Shown here: in pieces, positions 16,098 through 24,298 of the stretch
How the letters are laid out: every line of letters starts with the position of its first letter
Position numbering within the stretch: position 1 is the first letter of the stretch
From: Obesumbacterium proteus
GTDB taxonomy: Bacteria; Pseudomonadota; Gammaproteobacteria; Enterobacterales; Enterobacteriaceae
Direction of reading: 5' to 3'
NCBI RefSeq assembly: GCF_001586165.1
Contig: NZ_CP014608.1
Coordinates: 2,232,001-2,296,000, forward strand
Length of the DNA: 64,000 nt
Program-made: the position numbers and the translations under genes
Notes under the pieces: generated by a model
Database searches by the model: none
What the model was told of the DNA's origin: nothing
Seen by the model: the letters and a program-made list of their open reading frames with translations, nothing else

Positions 16098-16385
16098 TTA
16101 TTCTCGGTTACCAGCAACTACCTGAAGCGCAAGCAGCCGCTGTTCCAGATTATTAAGTCTTTCTTCGAGGTCATGGCTATGCTGCTCAATATCTTCCAGC
16201 GTTTCTGACAAAACATCACGTAGCAGCACAAAGTTTGCCTGTAGGGCGTACACAAAATCGCTGCCGCGAACCAGTAATGCTTCGCGTGGTATGTCCTGCA
16301 ATGCGGAATGCGTCATCCATGTCACTAGCGCTTTTGCGCTCATTTCAGTCAGTACGTCCGAAAGTTGGTCAGTTTCTCTGTTCAT
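16098..16385 (-). CDS. Hypothetical coiled-coil protein next to the relaxase gene
   Basis: The protein has 95 residues and I do not recognise the family. The N-terminal half is a mixed helix (LSDVLTEMSAKALVTWMTHS); the C-terminal half is a strongly charged heptad-rich helix (LEDIEQHSHDLEERLNNLEQ) likely to form a coiled coil. A moderate AGGACA site precedes the ATG. It lies about 100 bases downstream of mobC on the same strand. A relaxosome accessory or small regulator would fit its place, but nothing in the sequence proves it. Confidence 0.6.
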   Translation of the reverse strand: MNRETDQLSDVLTEMSAKALVTWMTHSALQDIPREALLVRGSDFVYALQANFVLLRDVLSETLEDIEQHSHDLEERLNNLEQRLLALQVVAGNRE

Positions 16386-16488
16386 TCTGGTGTCCTGTCT
16401 GTTCTGATGTTGGGTGAGTATTTAGACGAGCATTATTTCAGCTCGTTTCGCTGCTGCGTGGGTTGGGACTGTAAGTGATATAGAAGAA

Positions 16489-17238
16489 CTATATGCCGTG
16501 GTCTAAATCGAGCCGTTGCAGCTCGTCGAGCGTGTAGATGCGAAAGACATTCCGGTGGCGGGTTTCCAGCGGGATGTGTTGATGGTTAACGATGACGTGC
16601 CGGATGCTGTCAAACAGCCGTTCAAGACCGCGCTTTTTCTGCGGGTCCGGCACGATATAAAAAACGTAAATCCAGTCTTTACGGGTTCGGGCAAGCAAAT
16701 GACTGGCGATGATCGACTGATAACGGGCTTTGGTTTTCAGACGGCGCTCGGTCTCAATAGCGATCACGATGCCGCCGGGCAGGGTAATCAGTCCGTCCGG
16801 GCGGTGGCTGGTCTGATAACGATTGAGGAAGGTTGTGCGATCGCCGTTTATCCATCCGGATGCGCCTTTTTGCTCAAGGATGATACGGGCGGTCTGATTA
16901 TCAAGGTGGTGCTCCAGCGTCCAGCCGGTAATTTTTGAAGGCTCAAACCGCGCCGGAAAAATCGCATCGTCGGGGGTTAATACAACGGCCAGCCCGTCAG
17001 TGGTTATGCCCCATAATGAAATTTTCATCGTGCGCGATACCAGGACATGTTTTTGTATCAAGCCCATACCCTCGGCTTTTGAAAGCAGGGAATACAGTGA
17101 TTTATGATCCCTGAAACCGAACAGCAGCATCGGTGTTTTAAAGTCACTGTACGTTTCCTCCTTCAGAAAATTCAGCAGTCGTTGTATTTTTTCGTGGTGT
17201 CGCGTCTGGCGTTCGCTGTATGTGGTGATAAGCATCAT
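16489..17238 (-). CDS. mobC: MobC, MOBC-family relaxase
   Basis: The protein has 249 residues. An N-terminal winged-helix-like part (residues 1-90, HHEKIQRLLNFLKEETYSDF) is followed by a restriction-endonuclease-like core with SHRPDGLITLPGGIVIAIE and TERRLKTKARYQ, giving the His, Asp, Glu and Lys pattern of MOBC relaxases such as CloDF13 MobC, which lack the usual HUH motif. Such enzymes nick oriT and lead the strand through the type IV channel. It follows the coupling protein gene by 8 bases and AAAGGGGGG precedes its start. The adjacency to a VirD4-like MobB matches the CloDF13 and ICEKp arrangement. Confidence 0.82.
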   Translation of the reverse strand: MMLITTYSERQTRHHEKIQRLLNFLKEETYSDFKTPMLLFGFRDHKSLYSLLSKAEGMGLIQKHVLVSRTMKISLWGITTDGLAVVLTPDDAIFPARFEPSKITGWTLEHHLDNQTARIILEQKGASGWINGDRTTFLNRYQTSHRPDGLITLPGGIVIAIETERRLKTKARYQSIIASHLLARTRKDWIYVFYIVPDPQKKRGLERLFDSIRHVIVNHQHIPLETRHRNVFRIYTLDELQRLDLDHGI

Positions 17239-17246
17239 TCCCCCCT

Positions 17247-19121
17247 TTAAAAATCCAACAATGACGGGTTTTCCTCTTTATCGGCATTCGGTGTTGTTGT
17301 GTCTTTTTCGCCCGTCTCATCAAAAAAAAGATCGGGCCGCGTTGTGGTGATATCCGGCATTGATACGGATACGGAGGATGTTTCCTCCTCGCTAAAATCC
17401 AGGGTGACGTTTACCGTTGCGGCGGTGGCGGCAATCGCGGGCGACACGGCACAGATCTCCAGTTCGCGTTTCTTCACCCTGATGGGCGAAATCAGCGAAG
17501 CAGAGGGGAGTGTTTTTGTCGTAAAAATGAAGCTGACAAAATCGGGTAGATTCAGGATCATATTGCTGTCGGTAAAGAAACGCTCGGCCTGCCTGATGGT
17601 GCGTTCACTGTCGATAGTCTCTGTCAGCACGGCATCGGTTTTTGCTTTGCGGACCTCATCATCGACTAATATAGTGCCTGACATCCTCGCCACCCATTCA
17701 GCGGTGTCAGGATCCATGACACGATAAACCAGTTTGAATTTGGCGTTCTCAACGACAGCGCCGACAACGGCGTCACCTTTCAAATCTGCCGGGCAGTCTT
17801 TTAAATCGGCAATAGACTGATGGTCCATAATAATATGCACGCCTTTATCGCGTGCCGCGCCTAAACCTTCCAGTGCGGGCCTGGATAAATGGTATTTCAG
17901 TTCGGAAAGATAAATTGCAATGGGGCGGGGCACATCTTTCACCCGCTCGCGCCTTTCTGCCAGCTGGTACAGGCGAACCAGCAGCATGCGCTGAGCGGTA
18001 ATGATTTTGCTGTTGCGCATTGAACCGATGACGTAACAGCAACCGCCTGCCTCAAATATCTTATTAAGCGAAAATCCTGTCGGCGCATTGATGGCATTGA
18101 GTAAGGCAAGCTCTTCAATTTTCCCAAAAAAGGCTTTTATTTTATCGGTAATACCCTGAACGTAGTCGCCGTTATAAACATCCCGAATGGTTGAGGCAGT
18201 ATTTCGGGTGACAAATTGCGCGGCTATCCGGGCCGCTTTCCGGTCGTCAATCCGATAAAAGTCAGATTCCTGACCTTTCTCTGCCAGACTGAAACCGGCA
18301 ACGAAAAGTTCTTCCAGTTCATCGGCGGTGATCGCTTCAATCAGGTTTAACTGGTATTGGGGTTTTCGCAGGTCAATTAAGGCAAAAGGTTTGCCTGCAT
18401 CCTCACAGGCCTTGCGGTAAAGGTGGGGTGCCCATTCATCATCCTTGGGGTCCATCACAAATACGCCTTCACCGGCCAGAATACTTTGATAAAGTAATAT
18501 CCCGGTGGCAACGCCCTTACCAGCACCGGTGGTGCCGATAATATCCGCGTGTTGTTTTTGCCAGTCTTTTAACGGCAGGTACATCGGCTGAATATCGCGG
18601 TCAATGCCGATAAATAACCCTTTGTTCAGGTCGATATAATCCAGCGGGTCATAATGCAGTGTTTCCGGCAGCAGTGATTTCACCGTACGGACATCGGTGC
18701 GTAATTCCCGTTCAAGCGTGGTTTTCCTGACGAGGCGTTTCTTTATTTTGTCTAACTCAGGTGTTAATACTCTGCGCAGCAAAATATGCAAAATAAAACC
18801 CGTTACGGTAAAGGCAATCAGCACCGGCCATGCCAGAACGGGAATGCTGGTGACTACACGGCCTTTATAAAGCCACTGGAAAATCCAGATAACAACCGGG
18901 GCCATCGTACCGCAAAGAAAACACAGTATGGAAAAAGCAATAATCAGCTTTTGCCACAACGGGGCTTTTTGCCGTTCATCGCTTTTCATCGACGCGAAAA
19001 ACGGCATCGTCAGCCCCGATAACAGCGCCAGCATCAGCTGATGCTGTTGCATAAAAGCAATGAAGCTCAGCGCGCCATTCACTATCGGCGACAGTGAAAC
19101 GGCCAGCTTATTCAAAATCAC
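17247..19121 (-). CDS. mobB: MobB, VirD4-type coupling protein of the T4SS
   Basis: GTG at 19121 is chosen because AAAGGAGG lies 4 bases upstream; an ATG at 19151 has no such site. This gives 624 residues. Membrane helices occupy the first 130 residues (ALLSGLTMPFFASM, IIAFSILCFLCGTMAPVVIWIF, VLIAFTVTGFILHILL). The ATPase domain has Walker A IIGTTGAGKGVATGI and Walker B-like GEGVFVMDPKDDE, with the later HIIMDHQSIADL motif. The protein recruits the relaxase-DNA complex and pumps DNA into the VirB channel. The C-terminal 80 residues are acidic and threonine rich. It forms a two-gene unit with mobC. Confidence 0.88.
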   Translation of the reverse strand: MILNKLAVSLSPIVNGALSFIAFMQQHQLMLALLSGLTMPFFASMKSDERQKAPLWQKLIIAFSILCFLCGTMAPVVIWIFQWLYKGRVVTSIPVLAWPVLIAFTVTGFILHILLRRVLTPELDKIKKRLVRKTTLERELRTDVRTVKSLLPETLHYDPLDYIDLNKGLFIGIDRDIQPMYLPLKDWQKQHADIIGTTGAGKGVATGILLYQSILAGEGVFVMDPKDDEWAPHLYRKACEDAGKPFALIDLRKPQYQLNLIEAITADELEELFVAGFSLAEKGQESDFYRIDDRKAARIAAQFVTRNTASTIRDVYNGDYVQGITDKIKAFFGKIEELALLNAINAPTGFSLNKIFEAGGCCYVIGSMRNSKIITAQRMLLVRLYQLAERRERVKDVPRPIAIYLSELKYHLSRPALEGLGAARDKGVHIIMDHQSIADLKDCPADLKGDAVVGAVVENAKFKLVYRVMDPDTAEWVARMSGTILVDDEVRKAKTDAVLTETIDSERTIRQAERFFTDSNMILNLPDFVSFIFTTKTLPSASLISPIRVKKRELEICAVSPAIAATAATVNVTLDFSEEETSSVSVSMPDITTTRPDLFFDETGEKDTTTPNADKEENPSLLDF

Positions 19122-19239
19122 GATGCCTCCTTTGTCAGCAGTTCGCCCCATGACATCGCCCCATCAATTCGCCCCACGGTGTCGGGCGAAAAGGCGGGGC
19201 GAGCGTCAGGGGCGAAGAAGGTGGCCGCGTTGCGGCCAT

Positions 19240-19265
19240 GTGCAGGAAAGCATGCTTTCCTGCAC
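19240..19265. repeat. 26-bp perfect palindrome
   Basis: GTGCAGGAAAGCA is followed directly by its exact complement TGCTTTCCTGCAC. It has no loop and no T-run on either side, so it could be a protein-binding site or a cruciform. Confidence 0.9.
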
Positions 19266-19675
19266 CAAACGGCGTGCGCCAGTTCATGCGGGCTGGACGC
19301 CCTTATGATATGTCGCATGGGGGTAATGTCGCGGCTGGACGCTGCGCCAAAACCCCCGACGTCAACGGCGGCACACCGTCGCCCGCTACGCGCGACCACC
19401 CCCTTTAAGACGGTCGCTTTCGCCTTTTTCTTCCCTTTGCTCGTTCCTCGCAGCGGGAATAAAAGGGAAGCTGACCTTTAAAGAGGGTGGTCGCGCCACG
19501 CTACCGGCTTTGGGCCGGAGACTTAGCGGCGACGGTGTGCGGGGCTGTGCCCCCCGGATAAACCGCTGTCGTGGGCGACAGCTTTTCGCTCGCCGGGGCG
19601 GCGAAATTTATCCGGCTCCCCCCGGCCTGCAAAATCCGCGTGGGCGCGGCTGTTTGCAGGTGAGGCGCGGTGCCT

Positions 19676-19770
19676 GAATTATTTTCGCTCCTTAACCCGC
19701 GAAAATAATTCTGTCCGCTGCCTCATTTTTACGGCCCCTGTTTCTTCGCTCCTTAATCCGCGAAAAACAG
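19676..19770. repeat. Twin hairpins sharing the loop CGCTCCTTAAYCCGCG
   Basis: The first hairpin (19676-19711) has arms GAATTATTTTCG and CGAAAATAATTC. The second (19738-19770) has arms close to CTGTTTCTTCG and CGAAAAACAG. Both enclose the same CTCCTTAA(C/T)CCG loop although the outer stems differ, which suggests that the loop and inner stem are the conserved element. Confidence 0.8.
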
Positions 19771-19820
19771 AAGCCGTAAAAACCTGAAAACCGTCATGCT
19801 CTGTGCCCGTCTCGCCAGTG

Positions 19821-20123
19821 TTAACCACGAACGGGGCCATATTTACTGATGATCTGACTGATAGCAGCAGGGGCTGCCGAATCACATTCAAGTAAAAACG
19901 ATTTTCTGGCATCAGCCGTATGGTCAGGCAGAAAACCATGCCTGTTCTTCTTTACGATATTAAAGAATGCCCGTTCAGCCGAATGGCATTCACTGCCGCC
20001 GCCATTTCCGGTTGCTTTACCGTACATACATAACACCACTTCGCAGGTATCAGCAGCCATTACAGTTGTTGAACATGACGCCATAACGCAGAACAATAAT
20101 ACAGACAGTATGACTTTCTTCAT
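19821..20123 (-). CDS. TrbM-like conjugal transfer protein, exported
   Basis: The protein has 100 residues from ATG 20123; GTG at 20132 would add three residues. The N-terminus is a signal sequence (MKKVILSVLLFCVMASCSTTVMAA), with MASC a possible lipobox. The mature part has paired cysteines (CEVVLCMYGK, ECHSAERAFF, FLLECD) and matches the TrbM/KikA-type pattern seen at the end of many T4SS clusters. TrbM-type proteins are periplasmic and needed or helpful for pilus assembly. It lies just downstream of virB11 on the same strand. Confidence 0.7.
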   Translation of the reverse strand: MKKVILSVLLFCVMASCSTTVMAADTCEVVLCMYGKATGNGGGSECHSAERAFFNIVKKNRHGFLPDHTADARKSFLLECDSAAPAAISQIISKYGPVRG

Positions 20124-20183
20124 TTCAGCCACCGTTATGATTAATGAAAGGTTACATATCTTTGGTTATGTTGTTTGCCAGAG

Positions 20184-21203
20184 TTATTTTCTGAATACCT
20201 CTTTCATGCTATTTAAATGAACTGGTTTAAAGTAAACATTATGCATCTGGCGAACATCGCCGTGTATATCAATACTGACGATGACATCAATGCTTTTAAG
20301 CACCTTACGTAACAGCACATCATAAGGAATATCCCGGCAGTCGGGGTTTTCATAGCAGCGGTCAATAATCCCGTCAATACATTCCGCCGGGCTGCCCGCA
20401 TGCAGGGAGGTGATTAAACCCTTATGCCCGGAACCGACAATTTTCAGCGCATCCCACGCTTCCCGTCCGCGAATTTCCGCCAGTAATATCCGGTCAGGGT
20501 TCATCCGGTAGCTGGCGCGTATCAGTCTGCCAGGTGTGACAATGGCGTTATCCCCGGCATCCGCAGGGTAAAAAAGATGAACATAATTGCCGTGGTGATA
20601 AAAGCGGATTTCGGGGTTATCCTCAATCGTTATTAACCGGAGATGCAGCGGAATATAATGCAGCAGCGTTTTCATATAGGTGGTTTTGCCGGAGCCGGTT
20701 TCCCCCACAATAAAAATCGTTTTTCCGTATTCCACCGCCTTTTCCATAAAGCGGGGAATGTCCCCGCTGTGGTATAACCGTATCAGTGCCTCATCATGAC
20801 TTTCCGTTTTCTCCTGACCGCTCACCCGCTGGTAAAATCCCGCATCAATCCATGACTGATGCGTTTTCTGCTCAAACGATGGTTTGCGCAGCGTAACGGA
20901 CACCGTATGACGTTCGCTGGCCGGGGGAATAATCACCTGAATACGCTCGCCGGCTCCTGATGTTGCAGAAAGGATCGGCGACGTGTCGTCAATATTATCC
21001 TCATGCCAGGAAGCCAGTGCTCTGGCAAAGGCATGGCACTGACGCAGCGTGACCGGGGAGTCATGTTTTTGCCATTTCCCCCGGATTTTCGTATGCAGTT
21101 CACCCGGCCGGTTAATGGCAATTTCCGTCAGGCCCTCCTGCGCGAGGAAATCACCAAACAACCGGTTTTTCATAAACTCCAGTGACAGGTTTTCAGTGTT
21201 CAT
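20184..21203 (-). CDS. virB11: VirB11 hexameric ATPase of the T4SS
   Basis: The protein has 339 residues. The N-terminal domain covers about residues 1-150. The RecA-like domain has Walker A IFIVGETGSGKTTYMKTLL near residue 165, the Asp box RLITIEDNPEIRF, Walker B RILLAEIRGREAWD and the His box TSLHAGSPAE, all intact. VirB11 is the cytoplasmic traffic ATPase that switches between pilus assembly and DNA transfer. Its start overlaps the virB10 stop by 11 bases. Confidence 0.95.
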   Translation of the reverse strand: MNTENLSLEFMKNRLFGDFLAQEGLTEIAINRPGELHTKIRGKWQKHDSPVTLRQCHAFARALASWHEDNIDDTSPILSATSGAGERIQVIIPPASERHTVSVTLRKPSFEQKTHQSWIDAGFYQRVSGQEKTESHDEALIRLYHSGDIPRFMEKAVEYGKTIFIVGETGSGKTTYMKTLLHYIPLHLRLITIEDNPEIRFYHHGNYVHLFYPADAGDNAIVTPGRLIRASYRMNPDRILLAEIRGREAWDALKIVGSGHKGLITSLHAGSPAECIDGIIDRCYENPDCRDIPYDVLLRKVLKSIDVIVSIDIHGDVRQMHNVYFKPVHLNSMKEVFRK

Positions 21204-22509
21204 ACCATTTCTTTTTCAGTCGCAGTTGATAAACAGAGGAAAAATCAATATCCGTGCCGGTCATGATGCCGATCACATCACCCTGGTTCAGGTACATCGT
21301 GGGCGGGATACTGATGCTGTTTTCCAGCGTCGTTTTCGCCATTTCCGCCGTAGCGGCGCGGGTGTTTTCGGTGTAGTCGGTATTGCGGTCTTTCCCCGGT
21401 GCGGCCTCTGACGCCGCTGCCGCCACGTCCTGCACGGTACTCAGCATCAGGGCGTTGCCGAAACGCTCCCAGAAATGGCTGTCGATCCAGCCCGCAATCC
21501 CCGCCTCGCCGAGCGGGCCGGTGGCCTGCGTATCGGTGAGCGGAATTTGCAGGCTGCCGGGCTCCGGCGTGCGCAGCTCCGTCCACAGCACAAACATCCG
21601 GCTGCGCCCGTGTTGCAGTGCCCCGGTGCGGTAGACGCCACGGGCGACCGTTCCCGCCGGGATCAGCTTCACATGGTTGCTGGCGCTCCAGACATCCTCC
21701 CCAATCAGGCAGGAGATATGGCCGCCGACATCGGACACAAAGCGCCGCATCATCGAACAGGGAATATAACGATCCACCGGGATATAGAGATCAGGATCGA
21801 GGCCCAGCCGTCTGACCCCGGTGACACGGGCGACGCCCGGATTGTCGCTGTCAACCGTATCCTGCGCGGTTTCCGGTGCGGCGGGATCCGGGCAGCGCAG
21901 GCGGCCATCCGCCCCTCTGACCAGTACCGACCGACAGGACGTGTACGCCGTGGAGACTGGCTGGCTCTCCGACATTCCCGCGCGGTTGCGCGGTTCGCTA
22001 CGGGACGCGCGGGCATTGCCGCCAGCCGTTGTACTGCCGCTGTTCAGCCCGTCTGCCAGTGCTGCCGCTTTGTTCAGGGCGGGCGGCTCTGCTGGCAGGG
22101 CGGGTGCGCTGGTGACGGTCTGACTGGCCGGGTCTGTGCCTTGCTGTTTGCGCTGTCCGAACAGGCCAAACGGGTTACTGTCCATGCCCAGATTTTTACG
22201 CTCATGCTGCGTCGCCCCGGTGGAGGGCGGCGGTGCGGTGTCGGCTTCCTTCTCATCGCCCCTTTTCAGGGCGCTGAGAAGACGATCGCCGCCGGATGCG
22301 AGGGCGATCACCAGCGCCAGACTCAGCAGGCTGACGATCAGCGTGCGGTGACCGGACGCCTTACGGAAACGGGTCACTTCCGGCTGGCCGGGCGGTGTTT
22401 TTTGCTCCGGCGTCTGCGTCGCCATTGCCGAACGGGCGCGTTCACGGGCTTCCGCTTCCCGCTCTGCGGTGGTTTTTTCCGGTTCGTCCGGGAAAGGTCT
22501 GTCAGTCAT
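21193..22509 (-). CDS. virB10: VirB10 scaffold of the T4SS core complex
   Basis: The protein has 438 residues: a charged cytoplasmic N-terminus (about 50 residues), one membrane helix (TLIVSLLSLALVIALASGG), a long proline/serine-rich periplasmic linker and a C-terminal TrbI/VirB10 domain from about residue 235 (LYIPVDRYIPCSMMRRFVSD, ISCLIGEDVWSASN, LIPAGTVARGVYR, WTELRTPEPGSLQIPLTDTQ). VirB10 spans inner and outer membranes and senses ATP use. It overlaps virB9 by 4 bases. Confidence 0.95.
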   Translation of the reverse strand: MTDRPFPDEPEKTTAEREAEARERARSAMATQTPEQKTPPGQPEVTRFRKASGHRTLIVSLLSLALVIALASGGDRLLSALKRGDEKEADTAPPPSTGATQHERKNLGMDSNPFGLFGQRKQQGTDPASQTVTSAPALPAEPPALNKAAALADGLNSGSTTAGGNARASRSEPRNRAGMSESQPVSTAYTSCRSVLVRGADGRLRCPDPAAPETAQDTVDSDNPGVARVTGVRRLGLDPDLYIPVDRYIPCSMMRRFVSDVGGHISCLIGEDVWSASNHVKLIPAGTVARGVYRTGALQHGRSRMFVLWTELRTPEPGSLQIPLTDTQATGPLGEAGIAGWIDSHFWERFGNALMLSTVQDVAAAASEAAPGKDRNTDYTENTRAATAEMAKTTLENSISIPPTMYLNQGDVIGIMTGTDIDFSSVYQLRLKKKWYEH

Positions 22510-23396
22510 TTTGCCTCCAGCGTAACGGACGGTGAAACGGTGTCACTGCGGGTTACCGGGATACGCCCGGATCCGGCGTTTTCCACGCCCACCACCGAGG
22601 TGCCGTAACGCAGTACCAGTTGCGGCGATGCCGGAACCACCATCACGGTGTAGTTGCCCTGTTGAACTGTCTGCGGCGTGACCGCCTGCTCCTGACCATT
22701 AACCACCCGGAAAACGGAAGGCAGGGTTTTCGTGGGGGAAAAACCGATATACGCAAAACGACCGTCATCCCAGGTAAAGTCTGGGGCGATGGCGGCGGAA
22801 CCGGCGGCCACTCGTTTGCTGTAACGCCAGTTCCGCGGCGAGGCCGGTTGCCGGAATGCTGCCGCTATCCGCTGCCGGTCCAGTGCTTCCTGCTGTCGTT
22901 GCTGGCGGGTGGCGCTGGCGGCAGCGGATTTATTCCGCTGCTCATCAGGATAGTGGTAGCGGATAACAAAGGCCTGAGCGGGTGAGTCGCGGTCCAGCAC
23001 GTTCAGTTCCAGGCTGTAATCGCGCTTCGAAGTCACCACGAACAGGTTGGTTTTCCAGTCTTTCTCTGTCGGCAGAAACACCTGACTGATGTTGTTGCCG
23101 CTGGCGTCCGTGACCGGCTGGGTAATCGGGTTCGGGCTGACGCCCACCCGGTTGTCGCTTTTCGTCACGGTCCAGCCTCTGGGAAAACCCGCCTGCGCAT
23201 CGATAACGGTTTCACCATCGTCAAACACTAGCATGGTGACGTAGCCGGGGCGGGTACGGACGACCGTGGCATTCTGGCTGTTGTACGTGACGTTCTGCAT
23301 CCGGCTGTCATACGTGCTGCCGCGTGGTGTCGCCGCGCTCCATGCCACGCATGACGCCAGTAACCCCGTGAGGAGCAGAATGTGTTTCAGCATCAT
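22506..23396 (-). CDS. virB9: VirB9 outer core component of the T4SS
   Basis: The protein has 296 residues with an N-terminal signal peptide (MLKHILLLTGLLASCVAWSAA). The CagX/VirB9 domain shows YDSRMQNVTYNSQNATVVRT, TMLVFDDGETVIDAQAG and the C-terminal lobe NWRYSKRVAAGSAAIAPDFTWDDGRFAY and ENAGSGRIPVTRSD. VirB9 binds the VirB7 lipoprotein and VirB10 in the outer membrane ring. It overlaps virB8 and virB10 by 4 bases on each side. Confidence 0.94.
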   Translation of the reverse strand: MMLKHILLLTGLLASCVAWSAATPRGSTYDSRMQNVTYNSQNATVVRTRPGYVTMLVFDDGETVIDAQAGFPRGWTVTKSDNRVGVSPNPITQPVTDASGNNISQVFLPTEKDWKTNLFVVTSKRDYSLELNVLDRDSPAQAFVIRYHYPDEQRNKSAAASATRQQRQQEALDRQRIAAAFRQPASPRNWRYSKRVAAGSAAIAPDFTWDDGRFAYIGFSPTKTLPSVFRVVNGQEQAVTPQTVQQGNYTVMVVPASPQLVLRYGTSVVGVENAGSGRIPVTRSDTVSPSVTLEAK

Positions 23397-24076
23397 TCCC
23401 CCCTCAGCTCTTTATCGCGCTGGTAGCTGGTGACGATGAAGCCCAGCGGATTCACTTCACGCTGGCTGTCGGTCAGTTGCTGGTGTGGCACATAGCGGTA
23501 AGTGAGACGGATATTCCAGACATCCGTTTTCACGGAATTATCGGCAATGCGGCGGATCGTGCGTTTAATTCTCAGGGTCGCCAGATTATCCGGCCCGGTG
23601 GCGGGCGCATGCACATTGGAAATAATATCGATATAAACGACATATTCCGCCTTGTTAAAAATTACGTCCGGTGCCTGGTCGCCGTTAAACCAGTCCAGAT
23701 AGTCCCGGTTCACGCTGTCGCTGTTAAATAACTGTACGTCGTCATAATCACGCTGAAGGAAGAAATAATTGTATCCCTCGCGGAGTCTGACATAGTGTGC
23801 TGCCAGTGAGTGCGCCAGTGCCTTTTCAGAAGAAATATCCCGCTCCTTCACGCGGGTCATATATTCATAACGCCCGGTCTGTTTATCCACCGACCATAAC
23901 TCAATGTCGGTGGTTTTCAGCGGCAGTAGAATAATAATGGCCGCAATCGCCATTGCGGCCAGCATCAGCCCGGCAGCAGCCATCCGCCAGGCGGTTTTTC
24001 GGGAACGCTCCTCCTTTTCCAGCAGGATGGATTCAAAAGAGCGGGAAACATTAACAATGTTCTGAATATCAGACAT
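23393..24076 (-). CDS. virB8: VirB8 inner membrane component of the T4SS
   Basis: The protein has 227 residues: a short cytoplasmic N-terminus, a membrane helix near residues 30-50 (MAAAGLMLAAMAIAAIIILL), then a periplasmic NTF2-like domain with EYMTRVKERDISSEKALAHS, HYVRLREGYNYFFLQRDYDD and RLTYRYVPHQQLTDSQREVNPLGF. VirB8 nucleates the inner membrane complex. Its start lies within the last codons of virB7. Confidence 0.94.
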   Translation of the reverse strand: MSDIQNIVNVSRSFESILLEKEERSRKTAWRMAAAGLMLAAMAIAAIIILLPLKTTDIELWSVDKQTGRYEYMTRVKERDISSEKALAHSLAAHYVRLREGYNYFFLQRDYDDVQLFNSDSVNRDYLDWFNGDQAPDVIFNKAEYVVYIDIISNVHAPATGPDNLATLRIKRTIRRIADNSVKTDVWNIRLTYRYVPHQQLTDSQREVNPLGFIVTSYQRDKELRGE

Positions 24077-24209
24077 GGTGAGTCAGCTCCTGAATGATTG
24101 CGGGGGAATTTACCGGCTCGGGTTCGCCGGATACCGGCGGAAGGTCGCCCTGATGCCGTGCGCAGCCCGTGAGCATGCACAGCATCAGAAGGAAGATTCT
24201 GAATTTCAT
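24069..24209 (-). CDS. virB7: VirB7 lipoprotein of the T4SS (46 residues)
   Basis: A 46-codon frame starts at ATG 24209 and ends in TGA 24069-24071, overlapping the virB8 start by 8 bases. The sequence MKFRIFLLMLCMLTGCARHQ is a lipoprotein signal with the lipobox LTGC. A proline-rich mature segment (PPVSGEPEPVNSP) follows. VirB7 lipoproteins of this size anchor VirB9 in the outer membrane. Position between virB6 and virB8 and the lipobox make the call firm despite the length. No extra cysteine is present in the mature part, so a VirB7-VirB9 disulphide is unlikely. Confidence 0.88.
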   Translation of the reverse strand: MKFRIFLLMLCMLTGCARHQGDLPPVSGEPEPVNSPAIIQELTHHV

Positions 24210-24298
24210 GGAAACTCCTTATTACAGGGATGCAGGAATGCCGCACCGGTGGCGCAGGCCACGGCGTGACGGGGAAAGGAAATTAACGGTCGGAAGGA

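Larger units (their letters stand above)
19152..19820. other. Non-coding, GC-rich region with multiple inverted repeats
   Basis: No convincing gene was found in about 670 bases. The stretch is dense in repeats: a 26-bp perfect palindrome at 19240-19265; two paired arms, GCACACCGTCGCC (19371-19383) with GGCGACGGTGTGC (19528-19540) and CGCGACCACCCCCTTTA (19391-19407) with TTTAAAGAGGGTGGTCGCG (19477-19495); and two hairpins with the same loop at 19676-19711 and 19738-19770. This organisation suggests a structured RNA, an origin of transfer or replication, or a regulatory node between the virB and mob operons. Confidence 0.6.

Noticed and set aside
19118..19481. Open frames on both strands between mobB and virB11
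   Set aside because: Compositions are arginine/proline rich and the region is full of inverted repeats; no Shine-Dalgarno site or family resemblance. Treated as non-coding.
21475..22608. Plus-strand ORF of 377 codons opposite virB10
   Set aside because: Shadow; virB10 and its overlaps with neighbours are convincing.
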